NCBI RefSeq assembly: GCF_933775445.1
Contig: NC_065875.1
Coordinates: 1,736,001 to 1,800,000, forward strand
Direction of reading: 5' to 3'
Source of the DNA: Argentina anserina
Taxonomy: Eukaryota > Streptophyta > Magnoliopsida > Rosales > Rosaceae
Length of the DNA: 64,000 bases
In this document: positions 24,351 through 35,966 of the stretch, piece after piece
Layout: each line of letters opens with the position of its first letter
How positions within the stretch are numbered: position 1 is the stretch's first letter
The notes under the pieces: generated by a model
The model's database searches: none
Seen by the model: the letters and a program-made list of their open reading frames with translations, nothing else
Told to the model about the DNA's origin: nothing
Translations under genes and position numbers: made by a program

Positions 24351-25496
24351 ATGGAGAGACAGCCTAAGGTTCTGTTGGAATTAGTTCTAGAAAGATTATC
24401 GTCATTTTCAGACTTTGTCCACTTCAGTGTAGTTTGTAAATCATGGTATGATGCAGCTAAAGTTCATTACAATAGACGAACTACGTTAGTCTCGAGTTGT
24501 CATCATCCTCCGCCGATGCTTATGATTTGTTCTGATGAAGAAAAAGATACATGGAACTTGTACAACGTCATGGATAACAAGCTCCTGGGTTTGCAACTAA
24601 ACGTACCCAGTAAGAGATTTTGTGGGTCAAAAGGATGGTTAATCGCTATGGATGAGAACTTTGTAGTAACCTTAATCAATCCATTTTCAAGGGTTAAAGG
24701 GAGAGAGAAAGAAAATTCAGTCATCTATCTTCCTCCATTAATCCCCCCAGAGGGAAGTGAAGCACAATGGTCCGCAGAATGTGACTCCTATATATTCAAG
24801 GCTACAATCTCAGCTGATCCAATTTTAAGTGTGAATGATTGCATTGTTATGATTATATATGATGATTTATATAAACTGGCTTTTATAAGACTTGGGGACA
24901 CAACATGGAGTTATACGAATGTTCGTACTCATTTTGAAGAAGCTGTCCATGTTGAGAATAACATCTGCGTTGTTGATTATTGGTCCAAACTTCACTCTAT
25001 TGATGTTACTTCCCAATGTCACGAAGATGGTGTTAAATTGGTGGCACACGGCGTTAAACGACCTGATGATGACTATGTTAAAAGTTATTTAGTGGAGTCA
25101 AGTAAAGAGAGAGGCTTGTTGATGGTTCGAAGGTATTATTATCATGATGAAGACAACAATAACAAACGTGTGACAACAAAATTCAAAGTGTACGAGTTGG
25201 ATTTCAATGAGCATCGATGGGTCCAAAAAAGAACCTTAGGTAATGTTGCTCTCTTTCTTGGTGATAATTCTTCAATATCAGTGTCAGCTTCCAATTTTAC
25301 TGGATGTTTATCGAATTGCATATACTTCAATCATGATGCTGATGACGTAGGATTTGAATATGAATTTTTTCATGATTTTGGTGTATATGATGTAAAACGT
25401 AAGAGCTTTATACCAGTTGAGAATACTGATGCAGCAACGCTAGTGAAGAAGAGCAAACAACCATCGATATGGGTTTTGCCAACATTTCAATTGTAA
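24351..25496 (+). CDS. F-box/DUF295 protein
   Basis: Single-exon gene of 381 residues from ATG 24351 (MERQPKVLLELVLERLSSF). The frame is open further upstream to 24249 but without an ATG. An F-box-like segment covers about residues 5-45 (LLELVLERLSSFSDFVHFSV, then CKSWYDAA). The rest is a DUF295/KIB1-type domain ending in KKSKQPSIWVLPTFQL, with typical motifs CGSKGWLIAMDE, SNCIYFNHDAD and GVYDVKRKSF. Family knowledge: such proteins are substrate receptors of SCF E3 ligases and evolve by rapid local birth and death; the substrate here cannot be deduced. The deleted copy at 9170-9652 shares its C-terminus almost word for word. No broken codons were seen. Confidence 0.82.
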   Translation: MERQPKVLLELVLERLSSFSDFVHFSVVCKSWYDAAKVHYNRRTTLVSSCHHPPPMLMICSDEEKDTWNLYNVMDNKLLGLQLNVPSKRFCGSKGWLIAMDENFVVTLINPFSRVKGREKENSVIYLPPLIPPEGSEAQWSAECDSYIFKATISADPILSVNDCIVMIIYDDLYKLAFIRLGDTTWSYTNVRTHFEEAVHVENNICVVDYWSKLHSIDVTSQCHEDGVKLVAHGVKRPDDDYVKSYLVESSKERGLLMVRRYYYHDEDNNNKRVTTKFKVYELDFNEHRWVQKRTLGNVALFLGDNSSISVSASNFTGCLSNCIYFNHDADDVGFEYEFFHDFGVYDVKRKSFIPVENTDAATLVKKSKQPSIWVLPTFQL

Positions 25497-25869
25497 ATGT
25501 AGCTGTTTAGATAGTTTTTCCTTTTCTTGGAAGCTTTTATTATGTACTTCAATTCCATAGAAAGCGAGACAATATTGTACAGTAGCTAGGTAGGTTTGCT
25601 TCATGCATTATTGCTTTGCAATTATCGAGTTGCGCGATATAAATTTCAAGTGTTTAGAGTCCGGTAGATTCACGACTGGTCATCCAATGCAACAAACACA
25701 TTGTACTAAAAAAGATAGGATTATGAGGGAGAGAAATCGGAGCCTCTTGGGGTTCTCTAAGGGGCTTTTTCAAGGTAATGAGGTCTTTATCTTAGCTTAA
25801 TGTATATATTTTCATTTTTGACCAACTTTTCGATCGAGTTTTCACATCTCCACCGTTCAATATCTAGGT
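25497..25869. other. Intergenic between convergent genes
   Basis: Short spacer between the F-box gene and the minus-strand unrecognised locus. It should contain both 3'UTRs. Nothing else seen. Confidence 0.4.
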
Positions 25870-26095
25870 TCATCTCCACAAAATTTCAACCGATTTCATG
25901 ATCGTTGCCAAAAGTGCCCTGATGGTTACTCTGCTGCGAACATAATCAGCGAGAGGTACATAAAGGGTAGAGCAGGGGGGCATCATGGTTCTCAGACTGT
26001 AAATACCACAAACAGATGCGAACATATGAAGACAGTATAAGTCAGTAGAAAGAACTCCACTGCTGTACATTGAAATTGGATATTCTGAACAATAC

Positions 26096-28225
26096 TCATA
26101 TGCAAAGTGAAGAGCCTCCGGTAAAGATGACATACAGAAAAACATTAACAACTTTGATAGGCAGTGTAACCCATTTTTCCAACTTAGCAAAACTCATAAA
26201 TGGTTGTCTACGGGCCTTGACCAGCTGATTTTCAAGCCATGCTTTTCTTGTCAAGACAACAGACCTGTAGAGCGAACGTTCAATCGATGAGGCTGAACTA
26301 TTCCAAGCAAAAGAGATATCTGTCTGAGAAGCTAAAGCTGCATATGTTTCTGTCATTTTCGGTGCAGCATAGAAAACATCAATCTTGTCAAAAATACTGT
26401 GATCATCTGCTGCAGTTGTCAAGGGATCTAGAAGTTCATGAGTCTCAGAGTTCAGCTGAAAGTAACCACAAGATGGATTACATTGTGAAATATAATTGAG
26501 TCACCCATATCTTGACCAAACTATAGCATGATGAATAACATACGGAAGCAACGGAAGATACCATATTGTAGAGCAAACCATGTGCAGCCAATACATATAA
26601 AAGTAACGCATGTGTGAAAATGAGTTGGTAATGTAACTGTCCCGGAATAGCGCTGGAAGAAGACAAATCCAGAGGGTACCTATCACTTTCGTGGTCATGT
26701 AATGGCACAAGAAATCCACTAGTTGAGATAGAATTAAACTCTCTGAGGTAGTTACAAACACCATAGCTAGTAATAGCCTCCATGCATACTTAAGAAAAAA
26801 CAATCCTTTGGGAATTAGAGCAATTGGAGCAGAAAAGTATCTCAAAGAATTTACCTTGTAGTCATCATCATACTGAAATACAAGTCTTTCTTTCTTGGAC
26901 AGCAGGGACACCAGCTCATATATAGAAAGATGAACAACAATTCCAATGTTACAGAATGCATCCTCTCTTAATATATTAGGCAAAGTAGGTCGTACCACAG
27001 GGAGAGATTTCATAATTGTTAAAGGAAAGAGTAACCTCACAAGTCCATGGGATGGTGAATTAAATTTTGAGGAGCTGGTTGCCAAGAAACAATTATCCTT
27101 GTGCACATGTGCCACCACGTAGTGAAAAACAAACTGCATAGTAGTGATAAAAACTACACTATTCTCTCTTGAAAAAAGGAGATCAGAATAAGACCTTAGA
27201 CAAGATAAGTCCAATATGCAGTTGAGAAGGAAGATTGCACGTGGTTTCAGCCAAACTATCATGGCACTTGGATACATGCGGCTCAGACGACCACCAAAAG
27301 GGTAACAACTTGTTACAACTGCCTCAAAATGCCAATGGGGTACCTTCATGCTAGATACAGCAACTGTTTCACACATAGGACCCAAAACAGTTGTGCAAGA
27401 TCCAGTAATGACACTAAGATAGAGAGGGGCAGTGAATGAACTAACGGAAGCAGTCAAGGGTGGCTCAAGCTTTAGAATAGGACAACACCAGGTATGATTA
27501 ACAGATGGAGCAATGGTCTCTTTACCAACGTCGAAAACTGAAGTCATAAAAGCAAAACAAGGCAGAGCTGAAGCTACAATTGGCATTTGAACAATTAGAT
27601 TCTGGGCATTAATTCTCATTTTCTCAATCAAGTGTCCAATACGTAAAGATGAGTCAACCAAGCTGTGACACAACAAGGGGGCCTTCAATCTCGAATTGAA
27701 AATCGTTACACAAGAAAAGAGTACCTCAGCAAACAATAATTTGGGAGATCCAGGCACCATTACCCCCTGCTTGTGATCTTCAAGCATGTGGTCTTCATCA
27801 TGAAACACCAACCCAGGGTTGCATAAACTCTGGAATGTAATGTTCAGTGGGTTCAAGCCACCACTATCATCCCAAGGCACAACCAAAGCCAATTCTGCAA
27901 GCCTTGATGTCCTTGCTTCAGTAGTGACTCCAAGAATAACCTCATTGGTACATGGACCAACTCTATCACCAAACAGCCCAACATGACCATGATGTTCTAC
28001 CTCTTGCATACACATCAACAAACATAATTTCGTCACTCCAGGAGGGATTGATTTGAACATTACAAACAAGTTAACGGGCTTGTGGTACCTCAAATCTAGT
28101 GTAACAACCGAAAACCTGTCAGGTTCCTTCGCAGTTTCATCATGTTCAACAATCACAACAGAATCCAGCGGAGCAAGTGAGAAGGTGCAATCAATTCCAA
28201 CGGGCGGAGGATGGATGACACTCAC
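26096..28225 (-). CDS. Unrecognised protein gene, several exons (likely downstream part of the WW locus)
   Basis: I do not recognise this protein. Three exons fit together in phase 0: 28225-26855 (457 codons, opening right after TAG, a plausible acceptor, and ending YDDDYK before the donor AAG|GTAAAT), 26777-26562 (72 codons, AITSYGVCNYLREFN onward) and 26455 down to a stop at 26096. The first exon has no ATG near its start, so it probably needs upstream exons. The frame at 28522-28274 (PEHKDVPHSLLINELETL, acidic) is in the same register and may be one. A further open stretch, 26125-25870 (ALHFAYEYCSEYPISMYSSG), looks protein-like and may be the true C-terminus after a shift. The sequence is mixed hydrophobic with many Val/Leu and shows no catalytic motif I can name. 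Confidence 0.55.
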
Positions 28226-28526
28226 CTAATGAATTGAAACCTAACACCGGAGTCGCGTCAGACCTCATGTTCATGGAAGATCCTCCAGTTTGGTGTGGAG
28301 ACTGGTGATAGGCGGTGCTATCGACGAGCACATCCAGTAAGAGGGGAGCGGGCTTTGCGTTAGCAACTGGATGCTGTCAATGGAAACTTCAGGTGAAACG
28401 ACAACATCATCGCTTTCGGGTTCCAGTGAATCGAAGCTGACATCCTCGGCGACAGAGAAGAGTTGGGGAAGAGTTTCGAGCTCGTTGATGAGTAGGGAGT
28501 GAGGGACATCCTTGTGCTCTGGAAAA

Positions 28527-28979
28527 TCAATTAATCAGTGGTCGAGGAGATGGGTTTGGTGCCGACAGATTTGAAGTACGGGTTGGAGATTTTGAATCCA
28601 TGGAGAGATGACAAATCTCCTTCATAGACCTTGCTTGCAAATCATCTTGAAACCGACGTTTCTCCTCCTGGAAGATTTTGTGAATTTCATTCTGGGCTTG
28701 CTGAAGAGCAGCCGCCATGTTGAGACAGAACATGGCATGTTCATCTAGTGGGGGAACAAGCGCGGCAGGTCGCTCAAATTGGGTCGCATTGGTCTCAGGG
28801 TTCCAGAAGTAGAATCGCCCAAATCCATCGATAACTCCTAACCACGGTGGTGGGAGGGTGGGATCTTCAGGAGCAAGCTGCGGTGGGAGGGTGGGGTTTT
28901 GCAGGTTCCACATTGAACCGGGCTCTTGATACCAATTGATAGGATCGTAATCCATCAAGGTTTGAAACAAGATATTCAT
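28527..28979 (-). CDS. WW-domain protein, N-terminal exon of unrecognised locus
   Basis: Open frame from ATG 28979 ([17 protein letters not shown]), or from the second ATG at 28955, to a TGA at 28527. One WW domain is visible: [20 protein letters not shown] followed by [10 protein letters not shown]. Together with the preceding APEDPT this closely resembles the N-terminus of plant DRH1-type DEAD-box RNA helicases (RH14/40/46). No helicase domain follows; instead there is a short Gln/Glu-rich, coiled-coil-like stretch ([20 protein letters not shown]) and a Ser/Pro tail. A one-base shift at the stop would run into an acidic frame that is in register with the unrecognised gene downstream, so the two may form one gene broken by an indel or a missed intron. 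WW domains bind Pro-rich ligands; the function here is unknown. Confidence 0.6.
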   Translation of the reverse strand: MNILFQTLMDYDPINWYQEPGSMWNLQNPTLPPQLAPEDPTLPPPWLGVIDGFGRFYFWNPETNATQFERPAALVPPLDEHAMFCLNMAAALQQAQNEIHKIFQEEKRRFQDDLQARSMKEICHLSMDSKSPTRTSNLSAPNPSPRPLIN

Positions 28980-28982
28980 ACG

Positions 28983-29718
28983 TAGAGGTCGCAAATGACC
29001 CAAAAACCCGAGCTCAGCCCAGACCCGGTACGCTAAAATCGGCCCGGCACAGTTTGAGCATGTTAGCAGCTCGGCTCGATCTGAGCCCGTTATTATAATG
29101 GGCCGGGCCAAAATATTTTAGCCCATGGGTCCGGCACGGCCTGAGTCCATTTTTAGCCCGGCACGACTCGAGCACGATTAATTCATGGATTGGCTTGTTA
29201 AACACATAATTTTATATTATTTATATCAATATTTAAACAATTATCATTATTAAATTTGATTATTATATTTTTTAAATTAAAATCTATTGATTATTTCATT
29301 ATTTTAACTATAATATTTCACAAATATTATCAAAATACTAAATAAAACGTCATTATTTTGAGATACGTAACGTTTTAAAAATAAGATTATGAAATGTGTT
29401 GTAGTATTTTATATATTTTACTACTCTAAATAGTTATATAAAATAAATATTTAAAGTACATAATATTTTTTATTTTAATTGTGTCATATAATGCTAATAG
29501 GCCGGGCCGGCCCGCTTTTTGGCCCAACACGGGTCCGGACCCGGCCTGACATAGGTTTGGGCCGTGGCCAGACCGGGTTTAATATTTAAACAAATAACAT
29601 GACCCGAGCCCGACACGATAAATAAACGGACCGACCCGAGCACGGCACGAATACAATTTTAACCCGTTTAATATGGATCGGACCGGACCGACCCGACCCG
29701 GCCCGTTTGCCACCTCTA
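28983..29718. mobile_element. hAT-type MITE, GGCCCGG-rich
   Basis: The left terminus TAGAGGTCGCAAATGACCC is mirrored at the right by the complement of TAGAGGTGGCAAACGGGCC, the terminal motif of a widespread plant hAT MITE type. Both arms are rich in GGCCCGG/CCGGGCC words, and the centre is very AT-rich. Flanks ATTCATAC (28974-28981) and AATCATAT (29720-29727) match at six of eight positions if the element is read as one base longer at each end, consistent with an aged 8-bp duplication. No coding capacity. It abuts the start codon of the WW-domain frame. Confidence 0.78.
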
Positions 29719-29879
29719 TAATCATATAATAAGATAGGCAGACAAGATTATATAGCTCTATCTACATGTAACAATATATGACCCGAGTCCAATAATTAGC
29801 GGATCTAACTAATTAACACATTAATCCAAGATAATATAGGGTTATAGAATAATAGTCCTAACACAAAGTCACAAACTCT

Positions 29880-30962
29880 ATTTCTATTCTTCTCTCTGGC
29901 ACTGGGAAGATCCCCCGCCCTTTTCAACCAATTCCAAATCCGGCAGCTAACGTCACGGCCGTCGCCGCCGTCTTTTCTAAACTCTAATTCGCCGTTGCGC
30001 CTCTTCTCCACTACCCCCAATTTCCCCAATCACCAATTCCTCTATATCCAATCAAAACCCCAAACCCCAAATCCGTAAGGTCCTTCAAGTTTCTGGGCTC
30101 CTCGTTTTTCTCCATATAGCCCTACCCTTCGGTTAAAGTTCGAGTCTTTACGAATTTTTACGTCTTCCAAACTTGGATTCGGTAATTTCTGAGCCTTAAT
30201 TTTTACTTAGTCCCAAAAGGGGTTTATTTCTGAGCTTAGAGAAGTTTAGTAATAAGAGAGACTATGAAAGTTTAGGGTTTTGATGTATTTAGGTTGGATT
30301 TGATTCTCATGTTTACTGCTTAGTTTAGCCAATGAAGAGTTACTTATATCGAATTTGAAGAAACTGGCCTATGTAAGAAGATCTATTGTTTCATTTACTA
30401 ATATTACTGACCTTTTGTATTGCTTAGTGTATGGGTATTGTTGCTCTGTTATTGCTGTGATTCTTTATGTATGTGTTATATAGTTAGGGGTTTCTTTGAT
30501 GTTAGAACTAAAGACATTTGGATTCTAATGTCGTATCGCGGTGTCCTTGTCCGTGTCAGTGCAACATAGCTTGTGACTATAGCTTAATCTGTTTGAGAAA
30601 ATGTTTGTGGTGTTTGTTGGCTTTATTCATGAGTTTAAAAATGGTTATAAGTTGACCAGCTTGACATATACATAGAATCTGGTTGTTGATATGGATACTA
30701 ATCTGGACAATTAGTAAGTGTTTTTTTTTTTGAAAATACGGACAATTAGTAAGTGTTCATTTCTAAAAGAATGTATTGTATGATTAAAAGCTCGATCAAA
30801 CTCTGGGTTTTGGGGTTTTATAGAATGAGATTAACAATTCTCATAGTTGATGAGTAACATATGTTGAAATGTTGGTTTAGCAAGTACTGATGCTTTTGGG
30901 GTTGTCTGCAGGCTGTTTGATTGTGCCTACCATCTCCCTTTTGAAGCCCTTTGTATATAATC
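29880..30962 (+). promoter_or_regulatory. Promoter/5'UTR region of CWF19L2 with inferred leader intron
   Basis: A C-rich leader-like segment (about 29900-30075) ends near AATCC|GTAAGG. A typical acceptor TTGTCTGCAG lies at 30911, 52 bases before the ATG at 30963. This is the usual layout of a plant leader intron (about 840 bases). Transcription start is not defined. The WW locus starts on the other strand about 0.9 kb away, so the region is a shared divergent promoter zone. Confidence 0.5.
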
Positions 30963-33443
30963 ATGCTTGCTGGAGTGAAGTTCATACCTCGGGATCAGAT
31001 TGATAAAGTAAAAGACCATTCTTCTTTTGTATTATTTCATAAATCGTGATTATTGAAAGAGTAGATTAATTAGTTCCGTTACTGTTAACAGGATGAAAAT
31101 TTGAATGCTTCTGGAAAACAGAAACAGAAGAAGGGATCCGGTAATAAGTATGGTAAGCGTAGGAGGGAAAAGAGTTCTGGATATAGTACCTCGGATAATG
31201 AAGACCTTGAGAGAATAAAGAAGGGATCTAAAAAAAAGTGGTATTCATCGGATGAATACTCTTCGTCATCATATTCTTCGGGAAATGAAAGTGAGGGAAG
31301 TTCTGACCGGGATAAAAAGAAGCGTTGGAATAAGAAAAAGAAGAGATCGAGTAGCAGTAGAAGAGATTATAGTTCAGAAGACCTTTCATCTGCTTCTGAT
31401 AGTTACTCTGATAGGAAAGACAAGCGCAAGAAGAGAAGCCGAAAAGATGGAAATAAAAAGAGTAGAGAAAGAGGGCAAGGAGGTAAAAAAGAGGAAGAAT
31501 ATTCTGGTAAATACTTTTTTTCCGTATTCCATATTCTTATAATCCAATGATAGGGTATTGATCATGTTCATGAAATTTTCCACTATATAGATGGAGGCAG
31601 GGAAACTAGTACGGTGAAAGATGGGGAAATTGTGAGGAAGAAAATTGGTTTGGAGTGGATGCTTAGACCTGAAGGAAAAGAGAGAACACCTGCCATCACT
31701 CCAGCGGACCAGCCAAAAGAAATTCCAGTTGAAGAGGTAGGCATATATTTCGTTTACTGAGCTATTAATCTTTGTGGTTATAGTATATTTGGTTTTGACT
31801 TTGGGCTTCTGTTCTTTATGTTATATGGCGACAATATCCTTGTTTTTTTGTTGGTCTTAATATAACTGTAGATGTAGAGCTAATGTAATTACGAACCATA
31901 TATTTGTAACATTATCCTAAAGTCATTGGCTTTAGGCTTATGGGCTGTGTTCCTGTCAGATAAATCTGCTATTATATTTATTGAGAGAGATTAGTATTGC
32001 AATTTTCCTTAACTAGGATATCAGGGTCATACAGTATTAAAAGAAGATAATTGTTTTTGTTTCAACCAAATATGCAATCATAGTGTCGCAATCACCTTCG
32101 GAGGTCAAGGTTTTCAGGTTATACAGTATTGAAAAACACTAATCTCTCAGCAACCCCATTTTATTACTTTTGAGTTCGTATATTTTATTAACGTTTTACT
32201 TTGTAGTAGTTGCATGCATATTTGGACTCTGCTATTGGTAATATACAGTATTTATCCCTTCCAAGTTGTGCTCCAATGGTGGGGAAATTGTCATATTCTT
32301 GTGGACTATTTTGGAGAAATGTTATTCTGGCCAATAAAAACTCTCCATGATTATGTCTGTCCTCTTTAAACTTTGTAAAATTGCCTATTTCTGACATAAT
32401 AACGAATTTCTCTGTTTTAGACAGAGAAGGTTAATCCTAGGGAATTGAATCCATATTATAAAAATGATGGAAGTGGTTATCCAGAAGATAAAGATGAACC
32501 TAAAGCTGGTGGGAACCGACTTTTATCTTCTTCTGTTGTTGGGGATGGAGGTGCAAGTTGGAGACATAAAGCATTGAAGCGGGCACAAGAGCAAGCAGCT
32601 CGAGAAGGACAAGGACTTCATGAGGTATGCTATCTTTCTCTTCTAGGTTCTTAGCATGTATCACAGTCCACATTCTTCAGTTAGTGTAGTTTGATTTGGC
32701 ATTTTACAGGTGGTTGAAGAGCGTCATGGTTCTCTCGGTGAACTAGCAGCCTCAGTCCATTCATATAAAGCAGCCCATTCTCGTGCTCATCTACATGCAA
32801 TACAAAGTAGGAAAAAAGGGCTGAGTGAGGAACACCAGCCAGGTTCCAACAACATTGATAGAAAGGTATATATGAATAACCTAGAGTTTTTAATTTTTTG
32901 GAAAGTTTATAGCGGTAAAATGTGAAATAAAGTTCATTAACCATATGTTAGGTATAGTCAATGTTGCAACCTTTTCTTACAAGCTACATGTATGTGACTA
33001 CTAGGACACTAGCCGTCCCTACTTAAAGGATGATTCTGTCCGACATCGTGGAATGAGGGAGCCTAATGTTCAAGGTTCTATATCCTGGAGAAAACAAAAA
33101 GGTCAAAAGAGTCGAGATGTCTCTGCCAAGGACTCTACTCTACTAGCCGATGCAGTGTCTAGCATAAACAGGTTTTCCAATGACGGAAGCTTCCTTAGTG
33201 AACTTATTCATAAGCAGACTAATGATTCTAGCAATCCTGTCAAAGATAATGTACAAGACACAAAAAAATCCAGTGAAGGCAGTGCAGCTGCCTCTATGGG
33301 TGACCTGAGTGCGAACCAGTTGGCAGCTAAGGCCTTTCAGCTTCAAATGAAAGGGAAGGTTGAGGAAGCTAAGGAACTTTTGGTAAGACATATGGAATGA
33401 TCTCTCTCTCTCTCTCTCCACACACACACACACGCACACACAC

Positions 33444-33494
<51 letters not shown>

Positions 33495-35966
33495 ATCTTT
33501 ATAGCGGCTTTTAAATACAAAGCAAGGAGTCCGCTCTTAGGAACATGAAACAAAAGCAAACTCATAGTTCGGAGCCCAGATCCAAATGCACCGTTGAGGA
33601 GAAAAACAATATATTGATCTTCTCCTATTTCTTGTAGCAACTTAGAATTCACCGCACATCATCAAGATTTGATGTGAAAACCCTATTTCCTTTAGCAACT
33701 TTGAATTATAAAGTATGTCAGATATATGGTGGAGAGGAAATGCTCTTCTTTGTTAAGTTACTTGGTCTTATCTTTGTGCAGGGACTGTACTTTTCTTTGT
33801 TCTCAGTGTTAATGAACAATCGACATGCTTGACTTGCACCCTACTGTTTCTTTGTGTATCTGTTTAGCGGAAACGTGATCTGTACGCTCACCTGTTGGCA
33901 TACTTTAATTATGATTTTATGCATTACACTAGGTCACTCCACATGTTTAACAAATCAAACGGGTTAGATTTAAAAAGATAATTAAATACATCTTGGTTTT
34001 CTCTGTTTCTTTCAGTAGTTAATCAATTTTTTTTCCTTTTTGGGATATATAGCAAGAAGTAGAAAATTTAAAGGCAAAGCAGGGTGGTGGAGATAATCCG
34101 ATGCGACCACAAAGTGAAAGAGGTACAAATAGGTAATGCTGTTTCTCCTTAGTTCTTTTTGTACAAATAGGGAAGATTCCTAATTTATAAAAAGAATTTA
34201 TATAACAAAAAGTAGTTCTTCTGAAAACATTGGGTTGCATGTGCTAAGTGATGGACTGTTTTAGGTTCTCTTTGCAGTTCCTGTAAATAATTTTTCAAAT
34301 ATTGTTCTATTTCTTGTCAAGTTTACCACTTTGCTAATCAGTCTCAATCTACGAACATGTACTGAGCTATAAAAAGGAACTGTTCTGCAATGTAATATTC
34401 CTAGGACAAACCCAGTCAACTCTTTTGGGTTCTGTATGCACTGTTGAAAGGACTGCTCATTTGTTCTCTGATTGCCTGTGCACTTAACAATTTCTATGGG
34501 ATTTTTTTTCCTCTGTATTTTCATTTATGGACTTTGGGTTGGTGTGATTGTTCTAATAAGAGATCCTTTTATCTAGATATGCTATGCAGGATATGTCTCT
34601 TCGTCAAAAGAAAAAGGATGATGATGGTGACATGCATTTAGCCCAGAAGATCATGCAGAACAAAAAATATAGCATATCTGGTCAGGCAGATGATGAATAT
34701 GATTTTGATGGTAGTCCAAGAAAAAAATCTAAAAAGAAGCAGGGAAGTGTTGATCACCAGGCCACCCAGAATAATGCATTTGCAAATCGTTTCTCCATTC
34801 AGCAAGAACGCTGCCTTTTCTGTTTTGAAAATCCGAAGAGACCTGCACACCTGGTTGTGGCAATTGGAGATTATTCATATTTGATGTTGCCACAGCAGAA
34901 GCCTGTAGTGGATGGTCATTGCTATATTTTGCCGATGCAGGTAAGCTTGATTTAGTTGCTTGTCTTGTCTTGTCTTGGCAATTTAACTTCTATAAAATTA
35001 GACCTGTTTCATTCTATTGTGAAACATCAAAGTTGATCTCATTAGCAGGTGTTGTAATTTAGTCTTCTGTTGTTGTACATGTTTGGTTCTAATCTAGATA
35101 TTTCTCAACAGCATGTGCCAGCCTCTAGAACTCTTGATGATCATGTGTGGGAAGAAATTCGAAATTTCAAGAAATGCCTTATTATGATGTTTGCAAAGCA
35201 AGAGAAGGATGTTGTGTTCCTTGAAACAGTGATGGGATTGGCTCAACAGCGGCGCCACTGTATAATAGAGTGCATTCCTTTGCCCCAGGATATAGCTAAA
35301 GATGCTCCCTTATATTTTAAAAAGGTAAAGGGTTTATCGTTTCTTCCTCTAAATTGCATTAAGTTTCTGCTGTATGTTATGAAAGGCTTTGTTCACTCTT
35401 CATCTGAAAATTCTTCATACCATTCAATCCTTAATGTGTGGGAACTCTAGGTTCACTTGATTGTATGTAACAAATCTACGCATGTTTAATTAACTCATAC
35501 CCATGTGTTGATTTTTTTCGCTTCTCATTATGAATGTGCTGAATGGATATGTGATGCAAATGTTAAATCTGTTTCTGTATCACAGTGTCTGATTTTGATT
35601 TCTGTGTATTTGAAAATGAAAATCTGTCAGGCAATTGATGAAGCTGAAGACGAATGGAGCCAACACAATGCCAAGAAACTTATTGATACAAGCGTAAAGG
35701 GATTGCGAGGTTCAGTTCCAGCTAACTTCCCATATTTCCATGTGGAGTTTGGTTTAAAGAAGGGGTTCGTCCACGTAATTGATGATGAAACGCAGTTCAA
35801 AAGCAGCCTCGGCCTGAATGTTATAAGAGGCATGCTAGAGTTGCCTGAGGAAGACATGCATCGCCGTGGAAGGTATGAGGCAGTGGAAGTGCAAAAGCAA
35901 GCCGTCAAGAGGTTTGATCAAGATTGGGCCCCGTTTGACTGGACAAAACAGCTACATCAGTCGTAA
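30963..35966 (+). CDS. CWF19L2: CWF19-like protein 2 (spliceosome-associated, CwfJ domains)
   Basis: Ten coding exons join in phase to 778 residues: 30963-31007, 31092-31506, 31591-31736, 32421-32624, 32710-32865, 33005-33382, 34053-34132, 34577-34940, 35112-35324 and 35631-35966. The start is MLAGVKFIPRDQ. Residues about 16-155 are a Lys/Arg/Ser-rich, nuclear-type low-complexity region. Then comes IGLEWMLRPEGKERTP, a conserved CWF19L2 block. CwfJ_C_1 (HIT-like) covers about residues 545-665, with CLFCFENPKRPAHL and DGHCYILPMQHVPASRTLDD. CwfJ_C_2 fills the C-terminus (FPYFHVEFGLKKGFVHVID to DWAPFDWTKQ). Family knowledge: Cwf19/Drn1-type proteins associate with late or intron-lariat spliceosomes and stimulate lariat debranching. 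All exons look intact. Confidence 0.95.
33398..33491. repeat. Compound microsatellite (CT)n(CA)n(AT)n
   Basis: Eight to nine CT units, then about fifteen CA units with one interruption, then about twenty AT units, starting 15 bases inside CWF19L2 intron 6, close to its splice donor. Confidence 0.92.

Noticed and set aside
26501..28225. Single 574-residue exon starting at GTG
   Set aside because: A nuclear plant gene would not start at GTG. The last 118 codons run past a strong donor (AAG|GTAAAT) into intron, so the frame was reinterpreted as an internal exon plus others.
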